Notes: generated by a model from the sequence alone, not told the origin. DNA of 64,000 nucleotides from Aquitalea pelogenes (GCF_001515305.1 NZ_LNQV01000006.1:62001-126000); one strand, 5' to 3'. Shown: positions 1 to 11,348, numbered from the stretch's first letter. Translations and numbers: made by a program.

Positions 1-72
1 GATACCTTTCCAGCGCGGGTTGGTGTCCCAGTCATGTTGAATGGCGGCGATACGTTGTTCGCGAGTAGTCAT
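1..72 (-). CDS. aceA: Isocitrate lyase, N-terminal fragment
   Basis: Only the first 24 codons are inside the window; the gene runs off the left edge. The translation begins MTTREQRIAA and continues to DWDTNPRWKG, the usual start of proteobacterial isocitrate lyase, the glyoxylate-shunt enzyme that splits isocitrate into glyoxylate and succinate. An AAGGG ribosome site lies about 8 bases before the ATG. It is divergent from grpE. The identification rests on a short but characteristic N-terminus; the active site is outside the window. Confidence 0.75.
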   Translation of the reverse strand, partial: MTTREQRIAAIQHDWDTNPRWKGI

Positions 73-332
73 GTTCAAACCCTTCTCGAATAGTTTTCTC
101 TGCAGAGCCGGTAAATTCCGGCAGTCCTCTGGCCAAATGACATTCCGGTTTTTCCGGACTGATTTTGTTGACAACGGTTTATGTCCATTGCCCCTTATGA
201 CCACCGGATGCCCGTGGCTGACGGCTCTTCCGAGTGGGTCACTTAGCATGTGTGAGCCATTATATGCACAAAAAAAATCGCTTGTGTGCAGTGCAACACC
301 GAAAAAAAACCGATGTTCAGAAGATAACAATC

Positions 333-422
333 ATGGCTAAAACCGAAGGTGATAATGCGCGCATTTTGTTGCAGTTGCGAAAACAAAAGTCCGAAAACGC
401 GCAGGCTGGTGAGGCCCGGTAA
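333..422 (+). CDS. Possible 29-aa peptide upstream of grpE
   Basis: An ATG at 333 opens a 29-codon frame beginning MAKTEGDNAR and rich in Lys, Gln and Arg. It is preceded by a weak AGAAG. Its stop codon lies inside the left arm of the hairpin at 415-439. It may be a leader peptide or chance; nothing resembling a known family is seen. Confidence 0.2.
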   Translation: MAKTEGDNARILLQLRKQKSENAQAGEAR

Positions 423-439
423 CAGGCGCTGTTACCGGG
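415..439. terminator. Perfect 11-bp hairpin upstream of grpE
   Basis: CCCGGTAACAG (415-425) is the exact reverse complement of CTGTTACCGGG (429-439), with a GCG loop. No T tract follows on either strand, so it is either a Rho-assisted terminator insulating grpE from upstream transcription or a DNA/RNA regulatory element. It ends 16 bases before the grpE -35 box. Confidence 0.4.
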
Positions 440-454
440 GGGCAAGACAAAAGA

Positions 455-482
455 CTTGAATTCCTCGCGATAGACCTTATCT
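455..482 (+). promoter_or_regulatory. Sigma-32-type heat-shock promoter of grpE
   Basis: CTTGAA at 455-460 and CCTTATCT at 475-482, 14 bases apart, match the heat-shock consensus CTTGAA / CCCCATNT in sequence and spacing. The expected transcript start is about 35-40 bases before the grpE ATG. Heat-shock control of grpE is normal in proteobacteria. Confidence 0.6.
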
Positions 483-526
483 GAGGTCGGGATATTGTTA
501 AAAGCCGACTTTTTTGAGGTCTTGCC

Positions 527-1072
527 ATGCAGGAAAACCAGAACAACACGAACAACGAAGCCGTCGTTGAAGACGTGAACAACGCCGCTGCCAGCGAACA
601 GCAAACAGAGCAAACCGTGGAACAGCGCATTGCCGAACTGGAAGCCCAGGTGGCCGATCTGCAGGATCAACTGCTGCGCAGCCGTGCAGACCAGGAAAAC
701 CTGCGTCGCCGCAATGCCGAAGAACTGCTGAACACCCAGAAATACGCCATCAACAAGTTTGCCCAGGAACTGGTTCCGGTAAAGGACTACCTGGAAATGG
801 CGCTGCTGGATCAAAGCGGTCAGATCGACACCCTGAAGATGGGCGTGGACATGACGCTCAAGCAGCTGGTGGCTGCCTTTGACAAGGCACAAATCAAGGA
901 AATCAGCCCGGCTGTGGGCGACAAGCTGGATCCGCACCAACACCAGGCGATGAGCGCGGAAGAGTCCGACGCCGAAGCCAATACGGTGTTACGGGTGCTG
1001 CAAAAAGGTTATCAACTGGCTGAGCGCACGCTGCGTCCGGCCATGGTGATCGTGGCCAAAGCCAAAGGCTGA
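527..1072 (+). CDS. grpE: Nucleotide exchange factor GrpE
   Basis: GrpE is the co-chaperone that releases ADP from DnaK in the cytoplasmic Hsp70 cycle. The 181-aa product has the family plan: an acidic, Asn/Gln-rich N-terminus, a long heptad helix (about 35-85, with RADQENLRRR near residue 60) that forms the dimer stalk, and a C-terminal beta domain ending in LRPAMVIVAKA. It starts at the ATG after a GAGG ribosome site. It precedes dnaK and dnaJ on the same strand, and a sigma-32-like promoter lies 45 bases upstream. Length and neighbours agree with the assignment. Confidence 0.96.
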   Translation: MQENQNNTNNEAVVEDVNNAAASEQQTEQTVEQRIAELEAQVADLQDQLLRSRADQENLRRRNAEELLNTQKYAINKFAQELVPVKDYLEMALLDQSGQIDTLKMGVDMTLKQLVAAFDKAQIKEISPAVGDKLDPHQHQAMSAEESDAEANTVLRVLQKGYQLAERTLRPAMVIVAKAKG

Positions 1073-1104
1073 CACGAAAACCATAAAAAGGTTCTTGGCC
1101 GGCT

Positions 1105-1132
1105 CTTGAAAAAGACCACATAGCCAATACCT
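1105..1132 (+). promoter_or_regulatory. Possible heat-shock promoter of dnaK
   Basis: CTTGAA at 1105-1110, followed by three further A's, is a perfect heat-shock -35 box in the 133-base gap before dnaK. The -10 side (about 1125-1132, CAATACCT) matches the consensus poorly. Either dnaK has its own weak promoter here or the -35 match is chance and dnaK is read from the grpE promoter. Confidence 0.35.
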
Positions 1133-1205
1133 ATGAACGCAACAGGCCTCGGCTATCAGCTTGCTGGCCGTAGTCGCAACGAATTCAGATATAAAGGAAT
1201 AGAAG

Positions 1206-3125
1206 ATGGGCAAAATCATTGGTATTGACCTGGGTACGACCAACTCCTGCGTAGCCGTAGTTGAAGGTGGCAACCCGAAAGTGATTGAAAACGCCGAAGG
1301 CGCACGTACCACGCCTTCCATCATTGCTTACATGGAAGATGGCGAAATCCTGGTGGGTGCACCGGCCAAGCGTCAGGCAGTCACCAACCCGAAGAACACC
1401 CTGTACGCAGCCAAGCGCCTGATCGGCCGCCGCTTCGAAGACAAGGAAGTACAAAAAGACATCGACCTGATGCCTTTCCAGATCATGAAGGCCCCCAATG
1501 GCGACGCCTGGGTGAAGGTACGTGACCAGGAACTGGCTCCGCCGCAAATCTCCGCAGAAGTACTGCGCAAGATGAAGAAGGCTGCCGAAGACTACCTGGG
1601 TGAAGAAGTGACCGAAGCGGTAATTACCGTACCGGCTTACTTCAACGACAGCCAGCGTCAGGCCACCAAGGATGCCGGCCGTATTGCCGGTCTGGAAGTA
1701 AAGCGCATCATCAACGAACCGACCGCTGCTGCGCTGGCCTTTGGCCTGGCCAAGCAGGAAGGTGACCGCAAGATTGCCGTATACGACCTGGGTGGTGGTA
1801 CGTTCGACGTGTCCATCATCGAAATCGCCGACGTTGACGGCGAGCACCAGTTCGAAGTGCTGTCCACCAACGGTGACACCTTCCTGGGCGGTGAAGACTT
1901 CGACCAGCGCATCATCGATTACATCGTGACCGAGTTCCAGCGCGAACAGGGCGTGAACCTGAAGAACGACGTAATGGCTCTGCAACGTCTGAAGGAAGCT
2001 GCTGAAAAGGCCAAGATCGAGCTGTCCAGCGCCACCCAGACCGAAGTGAACCTGCCGTACATCACCATGGATGCCACCGGTCCGAAGCACCTGGCGATGA
2101 AGATTACCCGCGCCAAGTTCGAAAGCCTGGTTGACGACCTGATCACCCGCTCCATCGAGCCGTGCCGTGTTGCGCTGAAGGACGCTGGTGTATCGCTGTC
2201 TGACATCACCGACGTGATTCTGGTAGGTGGCCAGACCCGTATGCCGAAGGTACAGGATGCGGTGAAGGAATTCTTTGGCAAGGAACCGCGCAAGGACGTG
2301 AACCCGGACGAAGCCGTGGCCGTTGGTGCTGCCATTCAAGGTTCGGTACTGTCCGGCGATCGCAAGGACGTGCTGCTGCTGGACGTGACTCCGCTGTCGC
2401 TGGGTATCGAAACCCTGGGTGGCGTGATGACCAAGCTGATCCAGAAGAACACCACCATTCCGACCAAGGCTTCGCAAACCTTCTCCACTGCGGATGACAA
2501 CCAGACTGCGGTGACCATCCACGTGCTGCAAGGCGAGCGTGAAAAGGCTGCGGCCAACAAGAGCCTGGGTCAGTTCAACCTGGGTGACATTCCGCCGGCT
2601 CCGCGTGGCATTCCGCAGATCGAAGTGGAATTCAACATCGACGCCAACGGTATCCTGCACGTATCGGCCAAGGACAAGGCCAGCGGCAAGCAGGCCAACA
2701 TCACCATCCAGGCTTCTTCCGGTCTGTCGGAAGAGGAAATCCAGCGCATGGTGAAGGATGCCGAAGCCAATGCCGAGGAAGACAAGAAGCTGCACGAACT
2801 GGTGACCGCGCGTAACCAGGCTGAAGGCCTGATCCACAGCGTGAAGAAGTCCCTGTCCGAGCATGGCGACAAGATCGACGCGGCTGAAAAGGCCAAGATC
2901 GAAGACGCTGTCAAAGCCGCTGAAGAAGTGGTGAAGGGCGAAGACAAGGCTGTCATCGAAGCCAAGACCGAAGAACTGGCCAAGGCCAGCCAGAAACTGG
3001 GTGAAATCATGTATGCCCAGGCACAACAGGCTGAAGCTGGTCAGGGGGCTGCCGATGCCGGCAAGGCCAAGGACGAAGGCGACGTGGTGGATGCCGAGTT
3101 CGAAGAAGTAAAAGACAAGAAGTAA
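1206..3125 (+). CDS. dnaK: Molecular chaperone DnaK (Hsp70)
   Basis: ATP-dependent chaperone that binds exposed hydrophobic peptides, working with DnaJ and GrpE. The 639-aa length is typical. The ATPase domain shows IDLGTTNS at residues 7-14, the phosphate-2 motif [10 protein letters not shown] near 193, and VGGQTRMP near 340. The conserved linker ([12 protein letters not shown]) leads into the substrate-binding domain, a helical lid and an acidic tail ending EEVKDKK. An AAGGAATAGAAG stretch precedes the ATG. It sits between grpE and dnaJ. A long open frame on the opposite strand is a codon-bias shadow. Confidence 0.99.
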   Translation: MGKIIGIDLGTTNSCVAVVEGGNPKVIENAEGARTTPSIIAYMEDGEILVGAPAKRQAVTNPKNTLYAAKRLIGRRFEDKEVQKDIDLMPFQIMKAPNGDAWVKVRDQELAPPQISAEVLRKMKKAAEDYLGEEVTEAVITVPAYFNDSQRQATKDAGRIAGLEVKRIINEPTAAALAFGLAKQEGDRKIAVYDLGGGTFDVSIIEIADVDGEHQFEVLSTNGDTFLGGEDFDQRIIDYIVTEFQREQGVNLKNDVMALQRLKEAAEKAKIELSSATQTEVNLPYITMDATGPKHLAMKITRAKFESLVDDLITRSIEPCRVALKDAGVSLSDITDVILVGGQTRMPKVQDAVKEFFGKEPRKDVNPDEAVAVGAAIQGSVLSGDRKDVLLLDVTPLSLGIETLGGVMTKLIQKNTTIPTKASQTFSTADDNQTAVTIHVLQGEREKAAANKSLGQFNLGDIPPAPRGIPQIEVEFNIDANGILHVSAKDKASGKQANITIQASSGLSEEEIQRMVKDAEANAEEDKKLHELVTARNQAEGLIHSVKKSLSEHGDKIDAAEKAKIEDAVKAAEEVVKGEDKAVIEAKTEELAKASQKLGEIMYAQAQQAEAGQGAADAGKAKDEGDVVDAEFEEVKDKK

Positions 3126-3147
3126 GCCTGCGGCTTGCTGATTGAAC

Positions 3148-3193
3148 GAGGCACAGGGAATGGCGGAGACTGCTCCACCGGCCTCTGTGCCTT
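3148..3193 (+). other. Intercistronic hairpin between dnaK and dnaJ
   Basis: AGGCACAG (3149-3156) pairs with CTGTGCCT (3185-3192). Between them GGAG and CTCC can form an inner stem, making a long branched or extended hairpin followed by only TTTG. The lack of a full T tract suggests partial attenuation or an RNA-stability element, which would fit the lower DnaJ requirement relative to DnaK. Confidence 0.4.
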
Positions 3194-3256
3194 TGCCATG
3201 TTAAGAAGATCATTGCCTGCCGTACCGGTTGGTCACGGCCAGATGAGTGAAACACC

Positions 3257-4384
3257 ATGTCCAAAAGAGATTTTTATGATGTACTCGGCGTCAATCGCGA
3301 TGCTTCCGAGGACGACATCAAAAAGGCTTACCGCAAGCTGGCGATGAAGTATCACCCGGACCGCAATCCGGACAGCAAGGAAGCCGAAGAAAAGTTCAAG
3401 GAAGTCAAAGAGGCGTATGAAATCCTCTCTGACAGCCAGAAGCGCAGCGCCTACGACCAGTTCGGCCATGCCGGGGTAGACCCGCAGGCCGGTGCAGGCG
3501 GTGGTGGTGCCGGCTTTGGTGGTTTTGGCGATTTTGCCGATATTTTCAGCGACATCTTCGGCGGCGGCCGTGGTGGCGCTGGTGGTGGTCGTTCCAATGT
3601 CTATCGTGGCGCAGACCTGCGCTACAACCTGGACATCACGCTGGAAGAAGCCGCCCGCGGCTGCGAAAAGCAGATCCGCATTCCTTCGCATGAAGACTGC
3701 GAAGTATGCCATGGCACCGGTGCCAAGCCGGGCACCCAGCCCAAGACCTGCTCCACCTGCGGTGGTCATGGTCAGGTACGCATGAGCCAGGGCTTCTTCT
3801 CCATCCAGCAAACCTGCCCGACATGCCATGGCACCGGCAAGCAGATTACCGATCCTTGCACCAGCTGCCATGGCGCGGGTCAGAAGAAGACCAACAAGAC
3901 GCTGAACGTGAAGATTCCGGCTGGTGTGGACGAGGGCGACCGCATCCGCCTGTCCGGTGAAGGCGAACCGGGGCAGAATGGCGGGCCGTCGGGTGATTTG
4001 TATGTAGTGACCCACATCAAGCAGCATGCGGTGTTCCAGCGTGACGGCATGGACCTGCACTGCGAGATGCCGATTTCCTTTGCCACGGCAGCGCTGGGCG
4101 GCGAAATCGAGATTCCCACGCTCGATGGCATGGCGAAGGTGAAGATTGCCGCCGAAACGCAAAGCGGCCGGGTATACCGTCTGCGTGGCAAGGGTGTGAA
4201 AGCGGTACGTGGCACCGATTATGGCGATCTGCACTGCCATGTGGTGGTGGAAACCCCGGTCAAGCTGACCGAGCGTCAGAAAGAGCTGCTGCGCGAATTC
4301 GACGCCATCAGCCAGGGCGATGTGGCGACTCATAATCCGCGTTCCAAATCCTTCATGGACAAGCTGCGCGATTTCTTCGAATAA
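3257..4384 (+). CDS. dnaJ: Chaperone protein DnaJ (Hsp40)
   Basis: Co-chaperone that delivers substrates to DnaK and stimulates its ATPase. The 375-aa protein is a full type I Hsp40: J domain with HPD at residues 33-35, a Gly/Phe-rich linker (about 75-125), four CxxCxGxG zinc repeats from about residue 148 ([32 protein letters not shown]), then the C-terminal substrate-binding and dimerisation domain. An intercistronic hairpin separates it from dnaK, and a strong terminator follows directly. Confidence 0.98.
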   Translation: MSKRDFYDVLGVNRDASEDDIKKAYRKLAMKYHPDRNPDSKEAEEKFKEVKEAYEILSDSQKRSAYDQFGHAGVDPQAGAGGGGAGFGGFGDFADIFSDIFGGGRGGAGGGRSNVYRGADLRYNLDITLEEAARGCEKQIRIPSHEDCEVCHGTGAKPGTQPKTCSTCGGHGQVRMSQGFFSIQQTCPTCHGTGKQITDPCTSCHGAGQKKTNKTLNVKIPAGVDEGDRIRLSGEGEPGQNGGPSGDLYVVTHIKQHAVFQRDGMDLHCEMPISFATAALGGEIEIPTLDGMAKVKIAAETQSGRVYRLRGKGVKAVRGTDYGDLHCHVVVETPVKLTERQKELLREFDAISQGDVATHNPRSKSFMDKLRDFFE

Positions 4385-4407
4385 GTGCTGCCAATGATGG
4401 AAAACAG

Positions 4408-4433
4408 ACGGAGCCTGCGGGCTCCGTTTTTTA
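4408..4433 (+). terminator. Rho-independent terminator of dnaJ
   Basis: ACGGAGCC (4408-4415) and GGCTCCGT (4420-4427) form a perfect 8-bp stem with a TGCG loop, followed by six T's. It lies 24 bases after the dnaJ stop. Confidence 0.92.
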
Positions 4434-4460
4434 TTGGCTGCGCACTATTCGGCCAGAATG

Positions 4461-4488
4461 AAAAAAGCCACCGCGGCAGGGCGGTGGC
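4461..4488 (-). terminator. Rho-independent terminator of the porin gene
   Basis: GCCACCGC (4467-4474) pairs with GCGGTGGC (4481-4488). Read leftward, the stem is followed by six T's (A's at 4461-4466 on the top strand). It closes the porin transcript and faces the dnaJ terminator. Confidence 0.88.
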
Positions 4489-4527
4489 AAATGACTTTCT
4501 TCAAAGGAACCAGCCAGTGGGTAGTGC

Positions 4528-5637
4528 TTAGAAGTTGTGCTTCAGCATCACCCAGGTAATGGTGGCCTTGTCCTTGGCCCAGCCCATTGCAGTTTGCGCG
4601 CCCTTGTCTTCCTTCACCTGACCGTAACCGGCTTCAAACATGGTGCGCTTGCTCAGGCTGTAATCCAGCGCTGCAGCAAACTGTGTTGCACCCCAGTCCT
4701 GAGACTGGCCGTCAACCTTGACGCTGCTGCGCTTGGAGTAGACGAAAGACGGCTTGAAGGCACCGATGGTGTAGGCAACATTGACAGCCCAGGAATTGCT
4801 GGTCAGCTTGTTGGCACCGGTATTGGCAACGGTGGTACTGGCGATGCCGGCAACGGCCTGGCTGCCATCGCTATTGGTCGCCCAGGCATTGCCCCACAGG
4901 GTGCTGCGCTGCAGGGTGGCTGCCAGGTACAGATTGTTGGCGTCGTAGCCGAATTCAACACGGTGAATGCCGCTGTTGTGGTCTGCCACGGTGTTGTACT
5001 TGGCCATGTAGGCGTAAGCACCGAAGAAACCGGAATTGGCGTAGGCCAGACGGGTACCCAGGGTGTTGCCGGTTTTCTTGCCACCGGAAACCTGTGCTTC
5101 GCCGGAGCCAAGCTGAACCATGGCATTGAAGCCGTTCAGGTCCGGGCTGTCGTAGCGCACGCCGTTTTTCACGCGGCCATCACCGTAGGCACCGAATACA
5201 TCCGTACCTTCGTACAGCGGGAAGGCAATGCCGGTGCTCGCATCGCGACGCGGGCCGTACAGATTGTCGGTGGACTCGGTTTCGGCCAGTACGTCGTCGA
5301 TGTAGCCCAGACGAACCTTACCGAAGTTGCCCTCAACACCAACAAAGCTGGTGCGGTTGGCGAAGGTGCCGGCACCGGTACCGCTGGTGGCAACGCCATC
5401 CACGTTCATGCCGGTTTCAACCTGCCAGATGGCTTTCAGGCCATTGCCCAGGTCTTCGTTACCCTTGAAGCCGATACGGCTGGCGAAGTCGTCCACACCA
5501 GTGCTCGACTTGAAGCTGGTGTCGGTGCTCTTCATGCTGTCCAGGCCAGCACGGATGGAACCGTAGATGGTGACGTCGGCATGAGCCAATACCGGCATGG
5601 CTGCAGCAATGGCGGCAGCGAGTACGAGTTTTTTCAT
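4528..5637 (-). CDS. Trimeric outer-membrane porin (gram-negative porin family)
   Basis: General diffusion porin of the Neisseria/Burkholderia type. I place the start at the ATG at 5637 because it opens a textbook signal peptide (MKKLVLAAAIAAAMPVLAHA, 20 aa) and the mature chain then begins DVTIYGSI, the first porin strand; a longer frame to 5772 adds a non-signal-like extension. The 369-aa precursor has alternating beta-strand patterns, the conserved VEGNFGKVRLG segment, and a terminal Phe (MLKHNF) recognised by the BAM machinery. AAAGGA and AGAGGA lie just upstream. It is a single-gene unit with its own terminator and a long A/T-rich upstream region. Confidence 0.93.
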   Translation of the reverse strand: MKKLVLAAAIAAAMPVLAHADVTIYGSIRAGLDSMKSTDTSFKSSTGVDDFASRIGFKGNEDLGNGLKAIWQVETGMNVDGVATSGTGAGTFANRTSFVGVEGNFGKVRLGYIDDVLAETESTDNLYGPRRDASTGIAFPLYEGTDVFGAYGDGRVKNGVRYDSPDLNGFNAMVQLGSGEAQVSGGKKTGNTLGTRLAYANSGFFGAYAYMAKYNTVADHNSGIHRVEFGYDANNLYLAATLQRSTLWGNAWATNSDGSQAVAGIASTTVANTGANKLTSNSWAVNVAYTIGAFKPSFVYSKRSSVKVDGQSQDWGATQFAAALDYSLSKRTMFEAGYGQVKEDKGAQTAMGWAKDKATITWVMLKHNF

Positions 5638-7250
<1,613 letters not shown>

Positions 7251-7256
7251 CTTTTG

Positions 7257-7293
7257 CTTGCCACCGTCCGGATGCCTGCCGGACGGTGGCAAG
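7257..7293. terminator. 15-bp perfect inverted repeat after hemB
   Basis: CTTGCCACCGTCCGG (7257-7271) is the exact reverse complement of CCGGACGGTGGCAAG (7279-7293), with a 7-base loop. It starts 7 bases after the hemB stop. No T tract follows, so it may be a Rho-assisted terminator or a processing/stability hairpin between hemB and the next small gene. Confidence 0.55.
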
Positions 7294-7315
7294 TGAACCC
7301 CTGAAGGAAGAGGCC

Positions 7316-7525
7316 ATGGATATTCTGCACTCCACCTGGTTCTGGCTGTTTGTCATCGTGGCACTGGTGATGTCCACCATCGGCTCGCTGGCACGTCTGT
7401 CCAAGGCCCCGCCACCGGTTGATTTGCCCGGCGTCAAACCGCAGCCTTATGCGGATGATGACGAGGAGCAAGACGCGGACACTCCTGCCGGGCATACGCC
7501 GCCCAGCTTGCGCAAGCCCAAATAG
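7316..7525 (+). CDS. Small single-pass membrane protein
   Basis: A 69-aa product beginning MDILHSTWFWLFVIVALVMS: one strongly hydrophobic N-terminal helix (about 8-25), then a basic/Pro-rich stretch and an acidic tail (DDDEEQDADT). The GAAGGAAGAGG ribosome site is strong, which supports a real gene despite its size. Function unknown; it lies on the same strand just after hemB but beyond the hairpin. I do not recognise a named family. Confidence 0.65.
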   Translation: MDILHSTWFWLFVIVALVMSTIGSLARLSKAPPPVDLPGVKPQPYADDDEEQDADTPAGHTPPSLRKPK

Positions 7526-7557
7526 TGCTGCTCCCCATCGGACATGGCTGGCTGTCA

Positions 7558-8463
7558 TCAGGCCAGCTTGCCCTGCCCGAAATAGTGCTGGAAGAATTCC
7601 ACACACACCCGCAGCTTGGCCGAACTGGCCAGCTTGTCCGGATACACCGCCCAGATGTCTGCCTGCAGGTAGTAGTCGGGTAACACCTGCACCAGTTCAC
7701 CCCGTTCCAGTTCGCCTGCCACGTCCCATAGCGAACGCAGCATGATGCCGTGCCCTTGCAAGGCCCATTGGTGCACCACCTCGCCATGGTTGGCGGCCAG
7801 GGCACCTTGCACGCGGATGCTGTGCTCGCCGTGCGGGCCGGTCAGCCGCCATACCCCGAAGGGATGATCCCTTTCCTTGATCACCAGGCAGTTGTGCTGC
7901 ATCAGTGCTTCCAGTCCGGTCGGGTGGCCGTGTCGCAACAGGTAGTCCGGTGAAGCGCACAGGATGCGCCGGTTTTCCACCAGCTTGCGGGCCAGCAGTT
8001 GCGGGGCAATTTCGTTGCCCACCCGGATGTCCAGATCAATGCCTTCCTGTGCCAGGTCGATCAGGCAATCGGCCAGTTCCAGCCGTATGCTCAGCTCAGG
8101 GTAATGTCGTGCCAGCTCGCCCAGTGCCGGTGCCAGGTGAACCCTGCCAAAGCCGAAGCTGCTGCTGATGCGGATAATGCCGCGCGGCTGCTGTTGGGCG
8201 CTGCCAATCTCCACGCTCATCTGTTCTACATCCTGCAGTATCTTTCCCGCCCAGCCGTGGATGCGTTCTCCTTGCTCTGTCAGTGCTATGCGCCGGGTGG
8301 TGCGGTTGATCAGGCGGCAACCCAGGCTTTGTTCCAGCACGCGGATGCGCTTGCTGACATAGGCCGGTGAGGCAGCCATGGCTTCGGCCGCCGCAGTAAA
8401 CCCGCCCTTGCGTACCACCAGGCAAAAAACACGCAAATCTTCCAGCTGCAGCAAATCCTTCAT
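7558..8463 (-). CDS. LysR-family transcriptional regulator (DmlR-like)
   Basis: LysR regulator with a winged helix-turn-helix at residues 4-63 ([20 protein letters not shown], then [14 protein letters not shown]) and a periplasmic-binding-protein-like effector domain. I start it at the ATG at 8463 ([10 protein letters not shown]); an upstream ATG adds 11 residues. The N-terminus resembles E. coli DmlR, which controls malate-related genes beside yeaVWX. It is divergent from the BCCT/cntAB cluster here, the classical arrangement for a LysR activator of the neighbouring operon, so carnitine or a related quaternary amine is the likely inducer (inference). Confidence 0.88.
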   Translation of the reverse strand: MKDLLQLEDLRVFCLVVRKGGFTAAAEAMAASPAYVSKRIRVLEQSLGCRLINRTTRRIALTEQGERIHGWAGKILQDVEQMSVEIGSAQQQPRGIIRISSSFGFGRVHLAPALGELARHYPELSIRLELADCLIDLAQEGIDLDIRVGNEIAPQLLARKLVENRRILCASPDYLLRHGHPTGLEALMQHNCLVIKERDHPFGVWRLTGPHGEHSIRVQGALAANHGEVVHQWALQGHGIMLRSLWDVAGELERGELVQVLPDYYLQADIWAVYPDKLASSAKLRVCVEFFQHYFGQGKLA

Positions 8464-8573
8464 GTTTCGTGTCTTCTGTATGCACAGAGCTGCCAATTAT
8501 CCCGGCTTGCTTTTCCGCCATGCTAGCGCTCGGTGTCACCTTGCATTACGGCGAAAGAACAGAGGAGGGTGGG

Positions 8574-8663
8574 ATGAAGGCTTACGGGATTGCAGTCATT
8601 ACGGCGGATGGCAGCGGGCAAGTACTGCTGCCGGCAGGATTGCACTGGCGGGAGGCATCATGA
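8574..8663 (+). CDS. Putative 29-aa leader ORF overlapping the BCCT gene
   Basis: Opens with ATG at 8574 preceded by an excellent AGGAGGG site and ends at a TGA that overlaps the BCCT start codon (ATGA at 8660-8663). The peptide begins [10 protein letters not shown] and ends WREAS. The strong ribosome site and overlapping stop/start suggest translational coupling to the transporter. It matches no family I know, and chance cannot be excluded. Confidence 0.4.
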   Translation: MKAYGIAVITADGSGQVLLPAGLHWREAS

Positions 8664-10234
8664 ACATGAGCAAACCAAACCGGCGGGACATGCCACTGGC
8701 TCTGGTCAGCCTGGTGATTGTTTTTGCGATGGTGATGGTCATGATCCTCATGCCGCAGGCATCCATCGCAGTTGCAGACCGATTGATGTACTGGTGTACC
8801 ACGGTGTTTGCCTCGCCCATCCTGTTGTTTGCCTTTTGTTCGGTCCTGTTTGTCATCTGGCTGGGGATGAGCAAGTACGGGCTGATCCGGCTGGGTGAAG
8901 GCGGGCCCGACTATTCCACCTTGTCGTGGATTTTCATGTTCATCATGTCCGGCATGGGTTCATCGGCCTTGTACTGGGGCTTTCTGGACTGGGCCTATTA
9001 CTACCAGACCCCTGGTCTGAACCTGCCCCCGGCGTCACCGCAAGCGCTGAAATACAGTGTGGCGTATTCCCTGTTTCATTCCGGCCTGAGTGCCTGGGCC
9101 ATGTATGCCGTGGGCTCGGTGGCCATGTGCTACTACTTTCATGTACGCAAGAACAAGGGACTGAGCCTGGCTGCGATTGTCGGCAGCATTACTGGTCGCA
9201 AGCCTGATGGTGCCTTGGGCCGTCTGGTGGATTTGCTGTTCATGCTGTGCATGTTTGGCGCATTGACCATTTCCCTGGTACTGACTGCCACCACCTTTAC
9301 CCGTCTGTTGTCCACCCTTATCGGCATCCCGGACAATTTTGTCACGCAGCTGGTAGTGATTCTGTCCGTTGCTGTGCTGTTCACCCTGTCATCCTGGGTG
9401 GGCATGGATGGTGGCATGAAGCGTCTGAGCCAGATGGTGTGCTGGGGCGTGCTGGCACTGGCCGCTTATGTGTACTTGCTGGGGCCGACCCATTTCATTA
9501 CCAGTAATGTGTTGTCCAGCCTGGGCCTGATGCTCAGCAGCTTTATCGACATGAGCTTGTTTACCGACCCCTTGGGCGACGGCAAGTTTACCCGTGAGTG
9601 GACCGTATTTTACTGGCTGTGGTGGATTTCCTATGCGCCGGGCGTAGCCTTGTTTGTTACCCGGGTATCCCGTGGCCGAACCATCCGTGAGGTGTTGCTG
9701 GCCATGATGTTGGGTGGCTGTGCCGGTATCTGGTTTGTTTACGGCGTGCTGGAAAGCTATAGCGTGCACAGCTTCATCACAGGCCTGGTGGCGGTGCCGC
9801 AGGTATTGCAGGATCAAGGAGGGGAATCGGCCATTGCACAGTTGCTGGTGTTGTTGCCGGCTGGCCGTGTGGTGATCGCATTTTTCCTGGCCGTGATGGC
9901 GATCTTTCTGGCTGCACACATGGATGCGGTAGGTTACGCCGTTTCCGCTACCTGTACCCGCAATCTGGCTGAAGGCGAAGACCCGTCCCCTGTCGATCGC
10001 TTGTTCTGGTGCGTCATGCTCACCCTGGTGCCGCTGGCCATGATTTTTGCCAAGGCACCACTCAATACCATGAAGACCACGGTGATTGTGACGGCCATTC
10101 CCTTTGCCATCATCACCCTGGTCAAGGTGTATGGCCTGCTCAAGTGGCTGCGTGAAGATTACGGTGATGTTCCGGCACATCGGATAGGCGAACAGCCTCC
10201 TCCTGAGGTGGCCAGTCAGCAGTCCGGTTCATGA
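8660..10234 (+). CDS. BCCT-family quaternary amine transporter (YeaV/CaiT/BetT type)
   Basis: Inner-membrane carrier for trimethylammonium compounds such as betaine, choline or carnitine. The 524-aa protein has about 12 hydrophobic helices and the BCCT signature near residues 313-340 ([15 protein letters not shown] followed by [10 protein letters not shown]). The start at 8660 has a GGGAGG site; a longer frame upstream lacks one. The stop overlaps the next gene by 4 bases (ATGA), so they are translated together. Being upstream of cntA/cntB, as yeaV is of yeaW/yeaX in E. coli, it most probably imports the carnitine or betaine-like substrate. The short C-terminal tail argues against BetT-type osmosensing. 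Confidence 0.92.
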   Translation: MNMSKPNRRDMPLALVSLVIVFAMVMVMILMPQASIAVADRLMYWCTTVFASPILLFAFCSVLFVIWLGMSKYGLIRLGEGGPDYSTLSWIFMFIMSGMGSSALYWGFLDWAYYYQTPGLNLPPASPQALKYSVAYSLFHSGLSAWAMYAVGSVAMCYYFHVRKNKGLSLAAIVGSITGRKPDGALGRLVDLLFMLCMFGALTISLVLTATTFTRLLSTLIGIPDNFVTQLVVILSVAVLFTLSSWVGMDGGMKRLSQMVCWGVLALAAYVYLLGPTHFITSNVLSSLGLMLSSFIDMSLFTDPLGDGKFTREWTVFYWLWWISYAPGVALFVTRVSRGRTIREVLLAMMLGGCAGIWFVYGVLESYSVHSFITGLVAVPQVLQDQGGESAIAQLLVLLPAGRVVIAFFLAVMAIFLAAHMDAVGYAVSATCTRNLAEGEDPSPVDRLFWCVMLTLVPLAMIFAKAPLNTMKTTVIVTAIPFAIITLVKVYGLLKWLREDYGDVPAHRIGEQPPPEVASQQSGS

Positions 10235-11195
10235 GTGTGGCCATGGCGCGTGCTGATCAGCTTTCTGCAGAAATGCAGTCTTTTGTAAACCAGAGTGCCC
10301 TGTTTCAACCCGTCGATGACAGCCTGATGCAGATGCGTGTGGCCTACGACGCCCTGTGTCGGCATTTCACGCCGCCGTTGCCGGATGGCGTGCAGCTTGA
10401 AGACCATCTTCTGCCAGTGGATGGACGGCATATCCCGTTGCGCTTGTACCGGCCAGCTACAGCCACACCGTCAGCCGGCTGGCCCTGTGTGCTGTACCTG
10501 CATGGTGGTGGCTGGGTACTGGGCGGTCTGGATTCACACGCCTTTATCGCAGCATTGCTGGCGCAGGAATGTGCCGCAAGCGTGCTGGTGGTGGACTACC
10601 GCCTGGCGCCCGAGCATGTCTTTCCCGCCGCTTTCGACGACTGTCTGGCCGTGTGGGACTGGTTGAGCGTGGATGGCCTGGCACTGGGTATCAACCCCGC
10701 TCGTGTTGTCGTGGCCGGGGATAGTGCCGGTAGCAATCTGGCGGCTGCGCTATGCCTGGCGACACGTGGCAGGCAAGGGCCGCCGTTATGCGGGCAGGCC
10801 CTGATTTATCCCGCACTGGCGGCCGTACCGACTGAGCCAGCAGCAAGCGAGCATGCGGATGCCCCGTTGCTTGGCCGTGATGACATGGCCTACTACCTGG
10901 CGCAATACGCGCCGGATCCGGCCACACATGCCGACCCCCGTCTGGCACCGCTGGCAGCGGCCAACCTGCAAGGCATGCCCCCCGCCTTTGTAGCAGTGGC
11001 GGAATACGACCCGCTTCGTGACGATGGCCTGCTCTACGTCCGGCGCCTGCAGGCCAGTGGTGTTGCGGCGCAGTACCACCTGGGCCGTGGCCTGCTGCAT
11101 GGTTGCTGCGCTTCTGGCAGCAGGGGCCGGAGACCGCCCGCATGGTCCGCGCACTGTCAGCGGCCATCACTCGCATGCTTGCTGACCAGACATGA
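10231..11195 (+). pseudogene. Alpha/beta hydrolase (HSL-type esterase), frameshifted near C-terminus
   Basis: Hormone-sensitive-lipase-type esterase: oxyanion motif HGGGW near residue 91, nucleophile GDSAG near 163, acid residue in EYDPLRDDG near 260, and catalytic His in LLHG near 290. As read, the frame changes just after that His (11101-11104) and runs into unrelated sequence to 11352, overlapping cntA. Adding one base (GGTTG to GGTTTG) gives LLHGLLRFWQQGPETARMVR and a stop at 11193-11195, a normal 321-aa HSL C-terminus. It is either a sequencing error or a recent mutation. It overlaps the BCCT stop by 4 bases. Its place in the carnitine operon suggests it hydrolyses an ester of the substrate, for example an acylcarnitine (inference). 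Confidence 0.8.
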
Positions 11196-11348
11196 CATGG
11201 ACAGACATGACATGGGCTGCAGCGCGATGCCATGTGGCGCTGCGCCACCATCCCCTGACCTTGCCATGCTGATTCGCAAGGCATGGCCGGACAAGAAAAG
11301 GGCAGGTATTTACAGACCTGTGACGACCCCAAGCAGAGGAGAACATCC

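Larger units (their letters stand above)
73..526. other. Divergent aceA/grpE intergenic region
   Basis: This 454-base gap holds the leaders of aceA (leftward) and grpE (rightward). It includes an inverted repeat GCCGG/CCGGC around 109-124 in the aceA leader, a TTGACA at 168-173 with no convincing -10 partner, a possible 29-codon ORF (333-422), an 11-bp perfect hairpin (415-439) and the heat-shock-type grpE promoter (455-482). The stretch 240-330 is A/T-rich. No other gene is visible. Confidence 0.5.

Noticed and set aside
1185-3026. 613-codon minus-strand frame opposite dnaK
   Set aside because: Low-complexity, no motif, exactly antisense to a highly expressed, codon-biased dnaK.
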